A stretch of 64,000 nt of DNA, from contig NZ_CP142435.1 in NCBI RefSeq assembly GCF_039830095.1, positions 620,001 through 684,000 of the forward strand, read 5' to 3'. This document shows, piece after piece, positions 1 to 7,471 of this stretch (positions are counted from its first letter, which is position 1; every line of letters starts with the position of its first letter). Made by a program: the position numbers and the translations under genes. This stretch comes from Dolosigranulum savutiense. GTDB lineage: Bacteria > Bacillota > Bacilli > Lactobacillales > Carnobacteriaceae_A. The notes below the pieces were generated by a model. That model saw only the letters and a program-made list of their open reading frames with translations. It was not told the DNA's origin and did no database searches.

Positions 1-349
1 GAGCGAACGAAACCAAAATCGTCGCTACCTCTTCTGATAAGAACTCTTCGGGATTGGAGACAATCGATGTTGTTGGAATGCTTTGGACAGAAATGGCTGT
101 ATTACGATATTTGCCATGTAAGTATGGTTGAATTGTCTCGCCCACAAAAGCCGAAGTTCCTGCTCCCGTAAAAATAATATTAATCTGGTTATGCTGTTCT
201 TTAATCTGATCTAAAAACGTATCGATCCGCTCTTTATTTTCCCGATAAATAGCAAGTGTTTCTCGCCACAAATCTGGTTGTTGTTTAATTTCTGTCGTAG
301 TATGCAAGGCATCCAGTGCTTTCAGTTCGTCAGTTGATTTATTAAACAT
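1..349 (-). CDS. agaS: SIS-domain sugar isomerase/deaminase, AgaS-like (partial, runs off the window)
   Basis: Only the N-terminal ~116 residues are present; the gene continues beyond base 1. Translation from the ATG at 349 gives MFNKSTDELKALDALHTTTE followed by a SIS phosphosugar-binding start with the motif FTGAGTSAFVGE, and later LVSFARS at the window edge. AgaS-type proteins isomerise or deaminate amino-sugar phosphates (galactosamine-6-P or tagatose-6-P type) in the cytoplasm. The RBS GGAAGGAT lies just upstream. A GntR-family gene lies 98 bp upstream on the same strand, with a promoter and a palindrome between them, so local control is likely. The exact substrate cannot be told from the fragment. 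Confidence 0.75.
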   Translation of the reverse strand, partial: MFNKSTDELKALDALHTTTEIKQQPDLWRETLAIYRENKERIDTFLDQIKEQHNQINIIFTGAGTSAFVGETIQPYLHGKYRNTAISVQSIPTTSIVSNPEEFLSEEVATILVSFA

Positions 350-372
350 GATATCATCCTTCCAATTCTTTA

Positions 373-420
373 CTTGTTATAACCAATTATTATTATATCA
401 AGTAACTAGATGGATTGCAA
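373..420 (-). promoter_or_regulatory. Promoter with GntR-type operator in front of agaS
   Basis: On the minus strand a -35 TTGCAA (415-420) and a -10 TATAAT (392-397) are 17 bp apart. Just downstream, around the expected +1 (373-386), lies the imperfect palindrome TTGGTTATAACAAG, a size and position that suit a HutC/GntR repressor operator. A second inverted pair, TAACTAGA and TCTAGTTA (403-410 and 432-439), brackets the -35. Binding by the adjacent GntR protein is inferred. Confidence 0.6.
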
Positions 421-447
421 TCGATTGACTTCTAGTTATCCAGGAGA

Positions 448-1167
448 CTATTGTTGTAATTCAACTTTATATTTATACTTTTGTCCATTAATGACACTAA
501 TTGTATATTCAATCACTTCTTCTAACTTATCATAGGCCGTTCGCTTCACTAACATAGCTGGATCTCCAACCGCTTCCGCTAGTAGTTCTGCCTCGTGATC
601 ACGCAACGTTGTAATACTAAATTCTTCTTCCGCCCGGGTTGCTTGGATATTGTACGCTCGATTGAAGACATCATACATCGGCGAGTTAGCCAGATCTTTT
701 TCCGTCAAGTGGGCAAACTTATACCGCGGTAAGTAAGATGTCTCAACGATCAGCGGTTCCTGATCAGCTAGTCGACATCGGACAACTCGGTACATCTCGT
801 CCCCCACCCGAATCCCTAACTTGCTGGCATACTTCTTATCTGCCAATACAAGCTCGAACGACACGATATTGGTTTGTGGCGTTTTGCCCATCTTTTTCGT
901 CTCTTCGGTAAAACTATAGACATTCAGTAAGTTCTGTTGGTACGTTGTATTAGCAATGAATGTTCCTTTTCCTTGAAACTTTTTCACATATCCATCTCGT
1001 TCCAATTCACTCAGTGCACTCCGTACCGTAATGCGGCTCATATCATAAATATGACACAATTCGCGTTCTGACGGTAATTTATCTCCCGCTTCATAAGTAC
1101 CGTCATTAATTTGGTCAATAATCTTTTCTGTTAGTTGTAAGTATAATGGGACTCTTTTAGTGGTCAC
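448..1167 (-). CDS. GntR/HutC-family transcriptional regulator with UTRA effector domain
   Basis: A 239-residue protein with a winged helix-turn-helix at about residues 8-75 (key stretch SERELCHIYDMSRITVRSAL) and a UTRA ligand-binding domain at about 95-235. This is the classic HutC subfamily layout (NagR/YvoA, AgaR2). The start is GTG at 1167, preceded by AAGGAGGG. It is followed on the same strand by agaS, so the likely ligand is an amino-sugar phosphate and the likely target the palindrome at 373-386. That assignment rests on context. Confidence 0.85.
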   Translation of the reverse strand: MTTKRVPLYLQLTEKIIDQINDGTYEAGDKLPSERELCHIYDMSRITVRSALSELERDGYVKKFQGKGTFIANTTYQQNLLNVYSFTEETKKMGKTPQTNIVSFELVLADKKYASKLGIRVGDEMYRVVRCRLADQEPLIVETSYLPRYKFAHLTEKDLANSPMYDVFNRAYNIQATRAEEEFSITTLRDHEAELLAEAVGDPAMLVKRTAYDKLEEVIEYTISVINGQKYKYKVELQQ

Positions 1168-1197
1168 ACTATCCCTCCTTTTCTTTAATATTTATTT

Positions 1198-1893
1198 CTA
1201 AACTTCATCCGATGAGACGTGGTGAGGAAGTTCCCAATTAATCGGCTCCATCTCTAGTGCCTGCAACACCGTATTCGTCTTGGAGAACGGCTGAGATCCA
1301 AAAAAGCTACGATAAGCTGCCAATGGACTCGGATGAGAACTACGGATAATCGCATGTCGCGTCTCATCAATCATCGCTTCTTTGGCAATGGCTTGGTTGC
1401 CCCACAGAATGAAGACAATCGGGGTTGAGCGTTCATTTAACGCTTTGATGACATGATCGGTCAATGCTTCCCAGCCCTTCCCGCGGTGTGAATTCGCTTC
1501 TCCGGCCCGAACTGTCAGCACCGTGTTCAGCATCAGTACACCTTCTTCTGTCCATGCTCGTAAAAAGCCATGATTAACCGGCGCAATCCCGAGATCAGAC
1601 TGCAACTCTTTATAAATATTGTTCAGTGATGGTGGAATCGGTATGCCAGGCTGTACAGAGAATGATAAGCCGTGTGCTTGTCCTTCCCCATGATACGGAT
1701 CTTGTCCTAAGATAACAGCCTTCACCTTCTCATAAGGGGTCTGCTCGAAGGCATTCCAAATATGTTCCATCGCTGGATATACCGTATTTTCGCGATATTC
1801 TTGCTTTAAGAATGCTCGTAATTGTTGATACGCCTCTGTCTGCATCGCTTCTTCTAATATCGGTCGCCAGTCATTCATCACCGGTAAATTCAT
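1198..1893 (-). CDS. ung: Uracil-DNA glycosylase, family 1
   Basis: Excises uracil from DNA to start base-excision repair. The catalytic motif GQDPYHGEG (Asp65 from the chosen start) and the C-terminal HPSPLAAYR loop are intact, as is the TVLTVRAGEANSH segment. At 231 residues it has normal family length. The ATG at 1893 is chosen because GGAGGAG sits 6 bases ahead; the TTG at 1908 would put the RBS inside the gene. It lies 30 bp upstream of the GntR gene on the same strand, with no terminator seen between them. Confidence 0.96.
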   Translation of the reverse strand: MNLPVMNDWRPILEEAMQTEAYQQLRAFLKQEYRENTVYPAMEHIWNAFEQTPYEKVKAVILGQDPYHGEGQAHGLSFSVQPGIPIPPSLNNIYKELQSDLGIAPVNHGFLRAWTEEGVLMLNTVLTVRAGEANSHRGKGWEALTDHVIKALNERSTPIVFILWGNQAIAKEAMIDETRHAIIRSSHPSPLAAYRSFFGSQPFSKTNTVLQALEMEPINWELPHHVSSDEV

Positions 1894-2077
1894 CTGTCTC
1901 TCCTCCAATTCTTATCTCTATCATACTAGTAATTGCCTAAAATTTCATCCCTAATCCTAATTCTCCCTACTTTCATCACATTCGCTACATAAACTAGCTC
2001 TTATATTGTAGATAGGAGCATTTTTGCCTCATATGTGATACACTGGAAGTAGAATTTATTTTATGGGGAGATTTTAA

Positions 2078-2953
2078 ATGATTAAATTAATTGTGTCAGA
2101 TATGGATGGGACACTGCTGAATGAAGAAATTGAATTGTCAGATGAGAACTTAGCTGCGATCAAAGACGCTCAAGCACATGGGATTCACTTCGCTATTGCA
2201 ACTGGTCGCGACTATCAAACAGGCTACACCATTGTCCAAGAACGTGGCATAAACTGTTCGTTCTTTGGCTTGAACGGTGCAATTGGATACGATGAGGAAG
2301 GCAACCGCCTCTATACGAAGAACCTCAAGCCATCAACTGTCCAAACTTTATTGCATGTCTTAGATTGTGAGGATGTCCATGTTAATATCATGACGGACAA
2401 AGGGGTCTACTCAACCAATTACGAGCGCGAACGCGAATACTTACGCCATGTCCTTAGCGATATTAACAAGACCTTGGCTCCTGAACGCTTGGAAGAGAAG
2501 CTCGATCTGTTCTTAGAGCAACACAATATCACTTATCTCGACAACTTCCAAGAACTCATTCGTCGCGATGACGAGGAAATCTTAAAAGTATCTGCCCAAA
2601 CCACTGCCGGTGAAGAGATGCTAACCGAGCTGAAAGATTCATTGCTCCAAGCAGCTGATGATATTGTCATTACGGCCTCTAGTGCAATGAACCTAGAGAT
2701 CAACCACAAAGATGCGACCAAAGGATTTGCTGTTGCAACCTATGCTCGTGAACTCGGTATTGATCATACAGAAGTCCTCACAATCGGCGACAATATTAAT
2801 GACTTATCTATGCTTGAATGGGCAGAACACGGAACTGCTATGGCTAACGCTGCCCCAGAAGCAAAAGAAACGGCCGCATACGAGACAGGATCTAACAGTG
2901 AACATGGGGTGGCCCAAATTATTAACCGTGTCCTAGCCGGTGAAATTTACTAA
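2078..2953 (+). CDS. Cof-type HAD-superfamily phosphatase
   Basis: A 291-residue cytoplasmic sugar-phosphate or nucleotide phosphatase of the Cof/YidA group. HAD motif I is DMDGT at residues 8-12 with the nucleophile Asp. Motif II lies in AIATGRD, and motif IV is GDNINDLSML near residue 237. The large insertion between motifs II and III is the C2 cap typical of Cof proteins. The RBS GGGGAG precedes the ATG. The physiological substrate cannot be predicted; these enzymes are broad. Confidence 0.9.
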   Translation: MIKLIVSDMDGTLLNEEIELSDENLAAIKDAQAHGIHFAIATGRDYQTGYTIVQERGINCSFFGLNGAIGYDEEGNRLYTKNLKPSTVQTLLHVLDCEDVHVNIMTDKGVYSTNYEREREYLRHVLSDINKTLAPERLEEKLDLFLEQHNITYLDNFQELIRRDDEEILKVSAQTTAGEEMLTELKDSLLQAADDIVITASSAMNLEINHKDATKGFAVATYARELGIDHTEVLTIGDNINDLSMLEWAEHGTAMANAAPEAKETAAYETGSNSEHGVAQIINRVLAGEIY

Positions 2954-2961
2954 AAAGCGGA

Positions 2962-3020
2962 TGAATCACTGCGAGCCTCTATTCATGCACACTATTCTAA
3001 TAGAAGCTCGCAAATATTCA
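2962..3020. repeat. Long imperfect palindrome between the HAD gene and the exporter genes
   Basis: Arms GCGAGCCTCTATT (2971-2983) and AATAGAAGCTCGC (2999-3011) pair at 12 of 13 positions. The symmetry extends outward as TGAAT (2962-2966) and ATTCA (3015-3019). There is no T-run after it on the plus strand, so it is not a standard terminator. It lies ~30 bp before the exporter start codon and could act as a leader hairpin or processing site. Confidence 0.6.
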
Positions 3021-3051
3021 CCTTACACGGAATCTTTAAAGGAGTGATCTA

Positions 3052-3819
3052 ATGACAGAAGCTACTACCTATCAGGCAGAAGAAGCACTTAATATTTGCA
3101 TGGATATTGGTCGCTTAATGCTATCCAATGGGGCTGAGACTTATCGCGTGGAAGATACGATGCACCGTATTGCGACAAGTTTTAAATTAGAACATGTGAA
3201 TGTCTTCGTCGTTCCAACAGCGATTATTATGACAACCAAAAATGAAGTCGGAGCTGATGTCACGCAACTCGTCCGTGTGACTGATCGTGCCACGAACTTG
3301 GAGATGGTAGCAGAACTGAACCAACTTTCTCGCGATCTATCCACTCAGCCTAAGTCACCCAATGAAGTACGTGCCTATCTTTATCTCCTTCAGATGCGTA
3401 TCCGAGAATTTCCACCATACTTAACCGTTCTATTAGCGGCGATAACAACCGGCTTCTTCCCCTTCTTATTTGGTGGGAGTTGGCCCGACATTATTCCAGC
3501 TTTTCTCGCGGGAGGACTTGGCGAATTTTTATTCGAGTATGTGAATGGTAGTACCAATATTACCTTCTTCGCTGAAGTTGTTGCTGCTTTCGCTATCGGG
3601 CTCACAGCCTTTACACTCTATACGTTAGGTCTGGGGGAAAATATGAATGCCATTATCATCAGTGGCGTTATGACCTTGGTTCCAGGAATTGCAATTACGA
3701 ATGGTATCCGTGACCTCATGGCGGGCCACTTATTGGCTGGTGTGAGCACTTTAGCCAAAGCACTGCTAACAGCTGGTGCTATTGGCGTTGGCATTGCTGT
3801 TGTCTTGACATTTATTTAG
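3052..3819 (+). CDS. Threonine/serine exporter family protein, large subunit (ThrE N-terminal domain, YjjP-like)
   Basis: A 255-residue protein with a ~115-residue soluble N-terminal domain (motif LMLSNGAETYRVEDTM) and then about five membrane segments from residue 120 onward. This is the YjjP/ThrE N-terminal family, which works with a small YjjB-type partner as a split version of Corynebacterium ThrE, an amino-acid exporter. The partner follows 10 bp downstream. The RBS AAAGGAG precedes the ATG. Export substrates in this group are poorly tested, so threonine/serine is a family-level guess. Confidence 0.85.
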   Translation: MTEATTYQAEEALNICMDIGRLMLSNGAETYRVEDTMHRIATSFKLEHVNVFVVPTAIIMTTKNEVGADVTQLVRVTDRATNLEMVAELNQLSRDLSTQPKSPNEVRAYLYLLQMRIREFPPYLTVLLAAITTGFFPFLFGGSWPDIIPAFLAGGLGEFLFEYVNGSTNITFFAEVVAAFAIGLTAFTLYTLGLGENMNAIIISGVMTLVPGIAITNGIRDLMAGHLLAGVSTLAKALLTAGAIGVGIAVVLTFI

Positions 3820-3829
3820 GAGGTTTTGC

Positions 3830-4297
3830 ATGTTTACTTATTATATTATGCCTATTTTCTCAGCCACTATTGCAACAGTTGGGTTTGGCATTCTCTATAA
3901 TATTCCGAAGCGAACAATTCCGGCGTCCGCTACGACGAGTGGTCTGGGGTGGATCGTCTACTTCATCTGCACGCAAGTTTTTCACTTGCCGTTATTTGTC
4001 GGGACGACCCTAGCCTCCTTCACCATCGCCCTAATTAGTCAACTCTTCGCCAAGCATTACCGTATGCCAGTAACCATCTTCGCCATTCCAGCGATTATCC
4101 CGCTTGTCCCTGGGGGTAGCGCATATAACAGTATGCTTGCCTTCGTGACGGGTGAGATTCTATCAGCCATGCGATATTTAATTGAGACCTTTATTGTCGC
4201 AGGGGGCTTAGCACTAGGCCTGACCGTTAACAGCGCCATCTTCCAAGTCCTCTCGCCGCGCGCCATTATCCAACAAGGCCGACGTTACTTGCCTTGA
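3830..4297 (+). CDS. Threonine/serine exporter family protein, small subunit (ThrE_2, YjjB-like)
   Basis: A 155-residue integral membrane protein with about four or five hydrophobic segments and the family motif IPAIIPLVPGGSAYNSM. It is the second half of a split ThrE exporter and is co-transcribed with the large subunit 10 bp upstream. The RBS TAGGAGG is strong. The pair is complete. Confidence 0.85.
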   Translation: MFTYYIMPIFSATIATVGFGILYNIPKRTIPASATTSGLGWIVYFICTQVFHLPLFVGTTLASFTIALISQLFAKHYRMPVTIFAIPAIIPLVPGGSAYNSMLAFVTGEILSAMRYLIETFIVAGGLALGLTVNSAIFQVLSPRAIIQQGRRYLP

Positions 4298-4390
4298 TTA
4301 ACCTGTCAAAGCAATAGGGCACATACGTTTTATCAATTGGGTTATGCATCTTATTGTTTATCTTATCGGAAAAACCCCTTGTGAAAGCGT

Positions 4391-4419
4391 TTGACTTATG
4401 TGAAGATTTCCTTTATGCT
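4391..4419 (+). promoter_or_regulatory. Sigma-A type promoter of the small membrane-protein gene
   Basis: -35 TTGACT (4391-4396), a 17 bp spacer and -10 TATGCT (4414-4419). It predicts transcription from about 4426 and a short 5' leader ahead of the ORF at 4461. Confidence 0.7.
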
Positions 4420-4460
4420 TTAATTGTAAATTGAATTCTATTATAAGGAGAATGATTTGT

Positions 4461-4631
4461 ATGCATGAACGCCTATTCAGTTTCATCACTCGATTCGTCG
4501 GGTGGATAGACAAAATTCCGACTGCTTTGTTGTTCATACTGATATTTTTCCCCTTGTTCTATCGGTTAATTGTTAAAGGACATTCCCTATCTGATATCTT
4601 CTCAGATGCAAAAGATCGTCTCTTAAAATAA
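4461..4631 (+). CDS. Small single-pass membrane protein, unknown function
   Basis: A 56-residue ORF starting MHERLFSFITRFVGWIDKIP. One hydrophobic segment (about residues 21-38, TALLFILIFFPLFYRLIV) is followed by a short charged tail. The start at 4461 is preferred to the TTG at 4431 because AAGGAG lies 10 bases ahead. A good promoter lies just upstream and a strong terminator downstream, so it is probably a monocistronic expressed gene. I do not recognise the family. Confidence 0.65.
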   Translation: MHERLFSFITRFVGWIDKIPTALLFILIFFPLFYRLIVKGHSLSDIFSDAKDRLLK

Positions 4632-4935
4632 GGAAACACTCACACATGTAGCGTAGAATCAAGCAGGAGACTATTCGACATTTCGCACCACGATACGGAT
4701 AGTTGCATATGCGACCATTCCATATCTTGCATCAGCAAACTCCACACAGAAGATTGGCATTGTTAATCCTCTGTGTGGAGTTTCTTTGTTGTTATGCGCT
4801 TATTAACTTCATGTATTTTTGATAAGCGCCAGTAAACTTTACGGGCGCAAGTACTTTACTTTGGCTGGCCATCAACCGCCATAAATCATCATTATGTACC
4901 AAGCAACACCGACTAGATGTTGCTCGTTAATTATC
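4632..4935. other. Gene-free stretch with terminator and overlapping hairpins
   Basis: No coding potential was seen. After the terminator (4740-4793) there is an inverted pair GCGCTTAT (4796-4803) and ATAAGCGC (4822-4829). The right arm also pairs as GCGCC (4826-4830) with GGCGC (4844-4848). The two hairpins share bases and exclude each other. No riboswitch class is recognised and no gene follows on the plus strand. Confidence 0.4.
4740..4793 (+). terminator. Rho-independent terminator of the small membrane-protein gene
   Basis: The 11 bp stem CTCCACACAGA (4740-4750) pairs with TCTGTGTGGAG (4770-4780), followed by a T-rich run TTTCTTTGTTGTT. Confidence 0.85.
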
Positions 4936-5802
4936 TTATCCTAATCGTTTCAGTAATTCATCTGCCGCCAATATTCCCAGTGCATTCGCTGCCAGTGGAC
5001 TATCTCCCGTCAAGAGATTGCGATCTTTATGCACCTGACCGCTCATCTCGTCATTCAAGACAGTCGCGCCCAACTCTTCCAGACGCTCCGCCAATAACCA
5101 CTTCAGCTTCCCTGGCATATACCCAATCTCTTGGTTCGCCCCCTCATCAAGCGCATCCGGGAAGACCACCATCTCGAAGTCTTTGAATAAAAACTCCTGA
5201 TCGTCTAACGCCCCCGCCAAGAGTGCTGCTGGTCCGTGGCAGAGTGTAATAATATCTTTTTTCTCAGTCATCGCCCAATTAAGCACTTGGTTCACATCTG
5301 AACTCTCTGGCAAATTCACTAATGCGGCGTGACCACCCGGGAAGAAGACGCCTTCATAGACAGAATCTTCCGCTGTCACTGCTGCTAGTATATCCGCTAA
5401 TTTGTGGGGCTGTTCAAACTTCGGCAAAATCTCATGGTAGAAATCCATCACCGGCTTATCGTCTTCCGGCATCGCCCACATCTCAATTTTGACACTATTG
5501 CCAGACAATGTAGCCACCTCTAAATCAAAGCCAGCATGTGCTAAGTGCATCATCGGTAGCAATGTTTCAACCGGGTGATTCCCTGTTGAGAAAAACTTCC
5601 CATTCTTCATTTGAACATACCGCTCATCAGACGCCACGACTAAAATCTTTCGCGTCGGCCCTTCATACGGCGTCTCAATTTTGTACCCATCGAAGTCTGT
5701 TTTTGGACTAGTATAGGCATCTAGTGAATACTCTGATGGAAAATATGCATTATGTTCCGCTTTATCTCTTTGTGGCTGTTGACTTAATTCTGTCATTGTC
5801 AT
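4936..5802 (-). CDS. hchA: Hsp31/HchA-like DJ-1/PfpI-superfamily protein (glyoxalase III / chaperone type)
   Basis: About 288 residues. The DJ-1 nucleophile elbow is intact in DIITLCHGPAALLAGA (reactive Cys before His-Gly), preceded by FFPGGHAAL, both diagnostic of the Hsp31/HchA branch. The N-terminal FPSEYSLDAYTSPKTDFDGY extension fits HchA rather than short PfpI proteases. Family members remove methylglyoxal (glutathione-independent glyoxalase III) and act as stress chaperones. The start is MTMTEL at 5802, or MTELS six bases later; AAGGAG lies upstream of both. Confidence 0.88.
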   Translation of the reverse strand: MTMTELSQQPQRDKAEHNAYFPSEYSLDAYTSPKTDFDGYKIETPYEGPTRKILVVASDERYVQMKNGKFFSTGNHPVETLLPMMHLAHAGFDLEVATLSGNSVKIEMWAMPEDDKPVMDFYHEILPKFEQPHKLADILAAVTAEDSVYEGVFFPGGHAALVNLPESSDVNQVLNWAMTEKKDIITLCHGPAALLAGALDDQEFLFKDFEMVVFPDALDEGANQEIGYMPGKLKWLLAERLEELGATVLNDEMSGQVHKDRNLLTGDSPLAANALGILAADELLKRLG

Positions 5803-5935
5803 CCATCTCCTTTTTAAAATAATTGTTTGCATTACTTTTTTTATTATACATGAATGCATAGAGAATGAAATCATTTCGCTTCATACTCACTCTATTCGGC
5901 AACTCCTATATTTTTCAAGTGAATGAACGGTTTTC

Positions 5936-5965
5936 GGTGTTCAGGTACGCTCAACTGTGGTAAAA
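5936..5965 (+). repeat. Leader repeat copy A (30 bp, identical to 7401-7430)
   Basis: The 30 bases starting GGTGTTCAGGTACGCTCAAC and ending GTGGTAAAA occur unchanged at 7401-7430, where they precede an intact ABC ATPase gene. Here they precede only the ATPase C-terminal fragment. The block ends in a TGGTAAAA element that may be an extended -10. Confidence 0.9.
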
Positions 5966-6097
5966 GGGCTAGATATTGATATTGTAGATGAGACCACCTT
6001 ATACCTTAGTTCCAATGAGGTACCCTCCTATGATATCAACCGTCGCCTAGTCAGCAAAGGCATCCAAGTTGTCACCCATACCAAGCGCACACCTTAA
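5966..6097 (+). pseudogene. Truncated copy of the neighbouring ABC transporter ATPase (C-terminal fragment)
   Basis: The plus-strand frame from 5966 reads 43 codons (LDIDIVDETTLYLSSNEVPS, then YDINRRLVSKGIQV) to a TAA at 6095. This matches the C-terminal accessory region of the intact ATPase at 7472-8362 (EIKIVDATTLHLSSDDIPSY, then the same YDINRRLVSKGIQV). The ATP-binding domain is absent, and the last residues diverge after IQV. With leader copy A directly upstream, this is an internally deleted duplicate of the ATPase unit. It has no start codon or RBS. Confidence 0.85.
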
Positions 6098-6132
6098 AAC
6101 ATCAAGTCACTGATGATGTGACTTGATGTTTT
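6096..6132. terminator. Perfect 15 bp bidirectional terminator
   Basis: AAAACATCAAGTCAC (6096-6110) and GTGACTTGATGTTTT (6118-6132) form a perfect stem with a 7-base loop, with A-rich and T-rich ends on either strand. It lies between the ATPase remnant (plus strand) and the small membrane-protein gene (minus strand). Confidence 0.85.
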
Positions 6133-6137
6133 AATTT

Positions 6138-6371
6138 TCATCTATGATAGTCATTGCCCCATCGTGATGTAGCCAACCATTCGAGTAAGATAGTGATAAC
6201 TAATACAACTACACTTATAGCTAACATATAGATGTACAATTGATTGTGTTTAAAATATCGCTCAAATGACCACATCTCATCTAAAGCAATTCCCGACTGA
6301 TACGCTAACACTGCTCCGCTGATAACTGACAGTAAGCTGCATATACTGATTAAAGTTCGTCTGATAATCAT
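6138..6371 (-). CDS. Small two-pass membrane protein, possible immunity-type partner
   Basis: A 77-residue protein with two hydrophobic segments at about residues 5-27 and 47-67, joined by a polar loop (DEMWSFERYFKHNQ). AGGAG precedes the ATG. It lies 25 bp downstream of the secreted DUF2599-like gene on the same strand, so the two are probably co-transcribed. A small membrane protein coupled to a secreted protein beside an ABC-2 transporter resembles bacteriocin or toxin immunity layouts, but no homology supports that. Confidence 0.6.
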   Translation of the reverse strand: MIIRRTLISICSLLSVISGAVLAYQSGIALDEMWSFERYFKHNQLYIYMLAISVVVLVITILLEWLATSRWGNDYHR

Positions 6372-6396
6372 TAAATACGCTCCTATCCATCATAAC

Positions 6397-7140
6397 TTAA
6401 GGATTACAACTATTACTAGCTATTGCTGTTCCTGTTCTATGTGGCTCAAGATTCCATGGTGTTTTCCAATACCCAGCCCAATGAACATGACACATATACT
6501 GCGATCTCATACTGGAAGTGTTTCTCCAATTCGAATGTCCACTGTAATTGTTTAGGACTGTTTGCCAACTATCATTTTTTAATGACGCAGACGCATTAGG
6601 GTTGTCACCATGAACAACTGTACGAACCCATGATTGTTTTGGAGATAAGGACAGTGAAATTACTCCACTACGAGATATCCATTTACTACTTTGAAAGTAA
6701 TATGAAAAACTATTGACACTCCTTGCTGTTGCTATAGTTAAATCTCCATTAACATCAGACGTATCTATAGTGTACGATATTTTTTGGTTCTCAATAAAGG
6801 GTTCATGTACTTGAGCTTGTTTTACTTCTCCTGTGTTATCGTCTATATATGTTAGCATCAAAGATAATGAACTATTATATCCATTAACTGAGTCATATAT
6901 AGAAAATACATTTTCGCCATCTAACTCAGCACTAATTCCGTTAATACCTTCTAACAATACATCTAAATTAACTTCATTAGAACTTGAAGTGTCTACTACG
7001 CGATAATTTTCTTCTACTCCTACATCAAAGGACGAACGGTTTGAATAATTGTGTCCAACATCTATTGAGATGTCAACTTTATCGGAGATTTCTTCAGCAT
7101 GAGTCTCTATATCATCAACAGCAAACCCCATTACTAGCAC
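6397..7140 (-). CDS. Secreted DUF2599-like protein with frameshifted signal peptide
   Basis: The open frame gives ~247 residues. The C-terminal third resembles the DUF2599 domain: WISRSGVISLSLSPKQSW, then NWRNTSSMRSQYMCHVHWAG, then TPWNLEPHRTG and a terminal SNSCNP with paired Cys. Upstream, AAGGAG and an ATG at 7184 begin a frame reading M-K-K-stop. With one more A in the A6 run (7176-7181) the protein would start MKKIVSGIVSKIAVLVLVMG, a typical signal peptide. So this is a natural frameshift, slippage or a sequence error. Without it, translation from the GTG at 7140 would lack most of the signal peptide. Confidence 0.65.
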   Translation of the reverse strand: MLVMGFAVDDIETHAEEISDKVDISIDVGHNYSNRSSFDVGVEENYRVVDTSSSNEVNLDVLLEGINGISAELDGENVFSIYDSVNGYNSSLSLMLTYIDDNTGEVKQAQVHEPFIENQKISYTIDTSDVNGDLTIATARSVNSFSYYFQSSKWISRSGVISLSLSPKQSWVRTVVHGDNPNASASLKNDSWQTVLNNYSGHSNWRNTSSMRSQYMCHVHWAGYWKTPWNLEPHRTGTAIASNSCNP

Positions 7141-7225
7141 TAAAACAGCTATCTTTGATACAATGCCACTGACTATTTTTTCATAAACTAACCACTCCTT
7201 AATTTGATTATCTATTTATAATAAC

Positions 7226-7253
7226 ATTATAACACAAAAGAAATCGCCTTCAA
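7226..7253 (-). promoter_or_regulatory. Promoter of the DUF2599-like gene
   Basis: -35 TTGAAG (7248-7253) and -10 TATAAT (7226-7231) on the minus strand, 16 bp apart and ~40 bp ahead of the ATG at 7184. Confidence 0.6.
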
Positions 7254-7400
7254 TTAATAACCTTTATATTTGCAATAAAGAAATAGGAACAATCGACGCA
7301 AAGCGTCATAATTCATCGAAAACGATACTTCACCGCATACTGTAACTGAGAATTTATGTTCCTTATTTTGATATCTATTTCGCATAAATCAATTGTTTTG

Positions 7401-7430
7401 GGTGTTCAGGTACGCTCAACTGTGGTAAAA
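7401..7430 (+). repeat. Leader repeat copy B (30 bp, identical to 5936-5965)
   Basis: Second copy of the 30-base block, ending TGGTAAAAT, which looks like an extended -10 (TG-N-TAAAAT). It lies ~40 bp ahead of the intact ATPase start at 7472 and so is probably its promoter. Conservation in the truncated copy marks it as the 5' boundary of the duplicated unit. Confidence 0.85.
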
Positions 7431-7471
7431 TGGAGGGGACGCAATGGATTTTTTCTAGAAAAGGTGATCAT

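Noticed and set aside
4917-5186. 89-codon plus-strand ORF rich in Ser, Pro and His
   Set aside because: It is antisense to the well-supported hchA gene and has no RBS.
7255-7400. Possible large hairpin using AATAGGAACA and TGTTCCTTATT ahead of the ABC leader
   Set aside because: The arms need a bulge and are ~70 bases apart; pairing is too weak to call without covariation.
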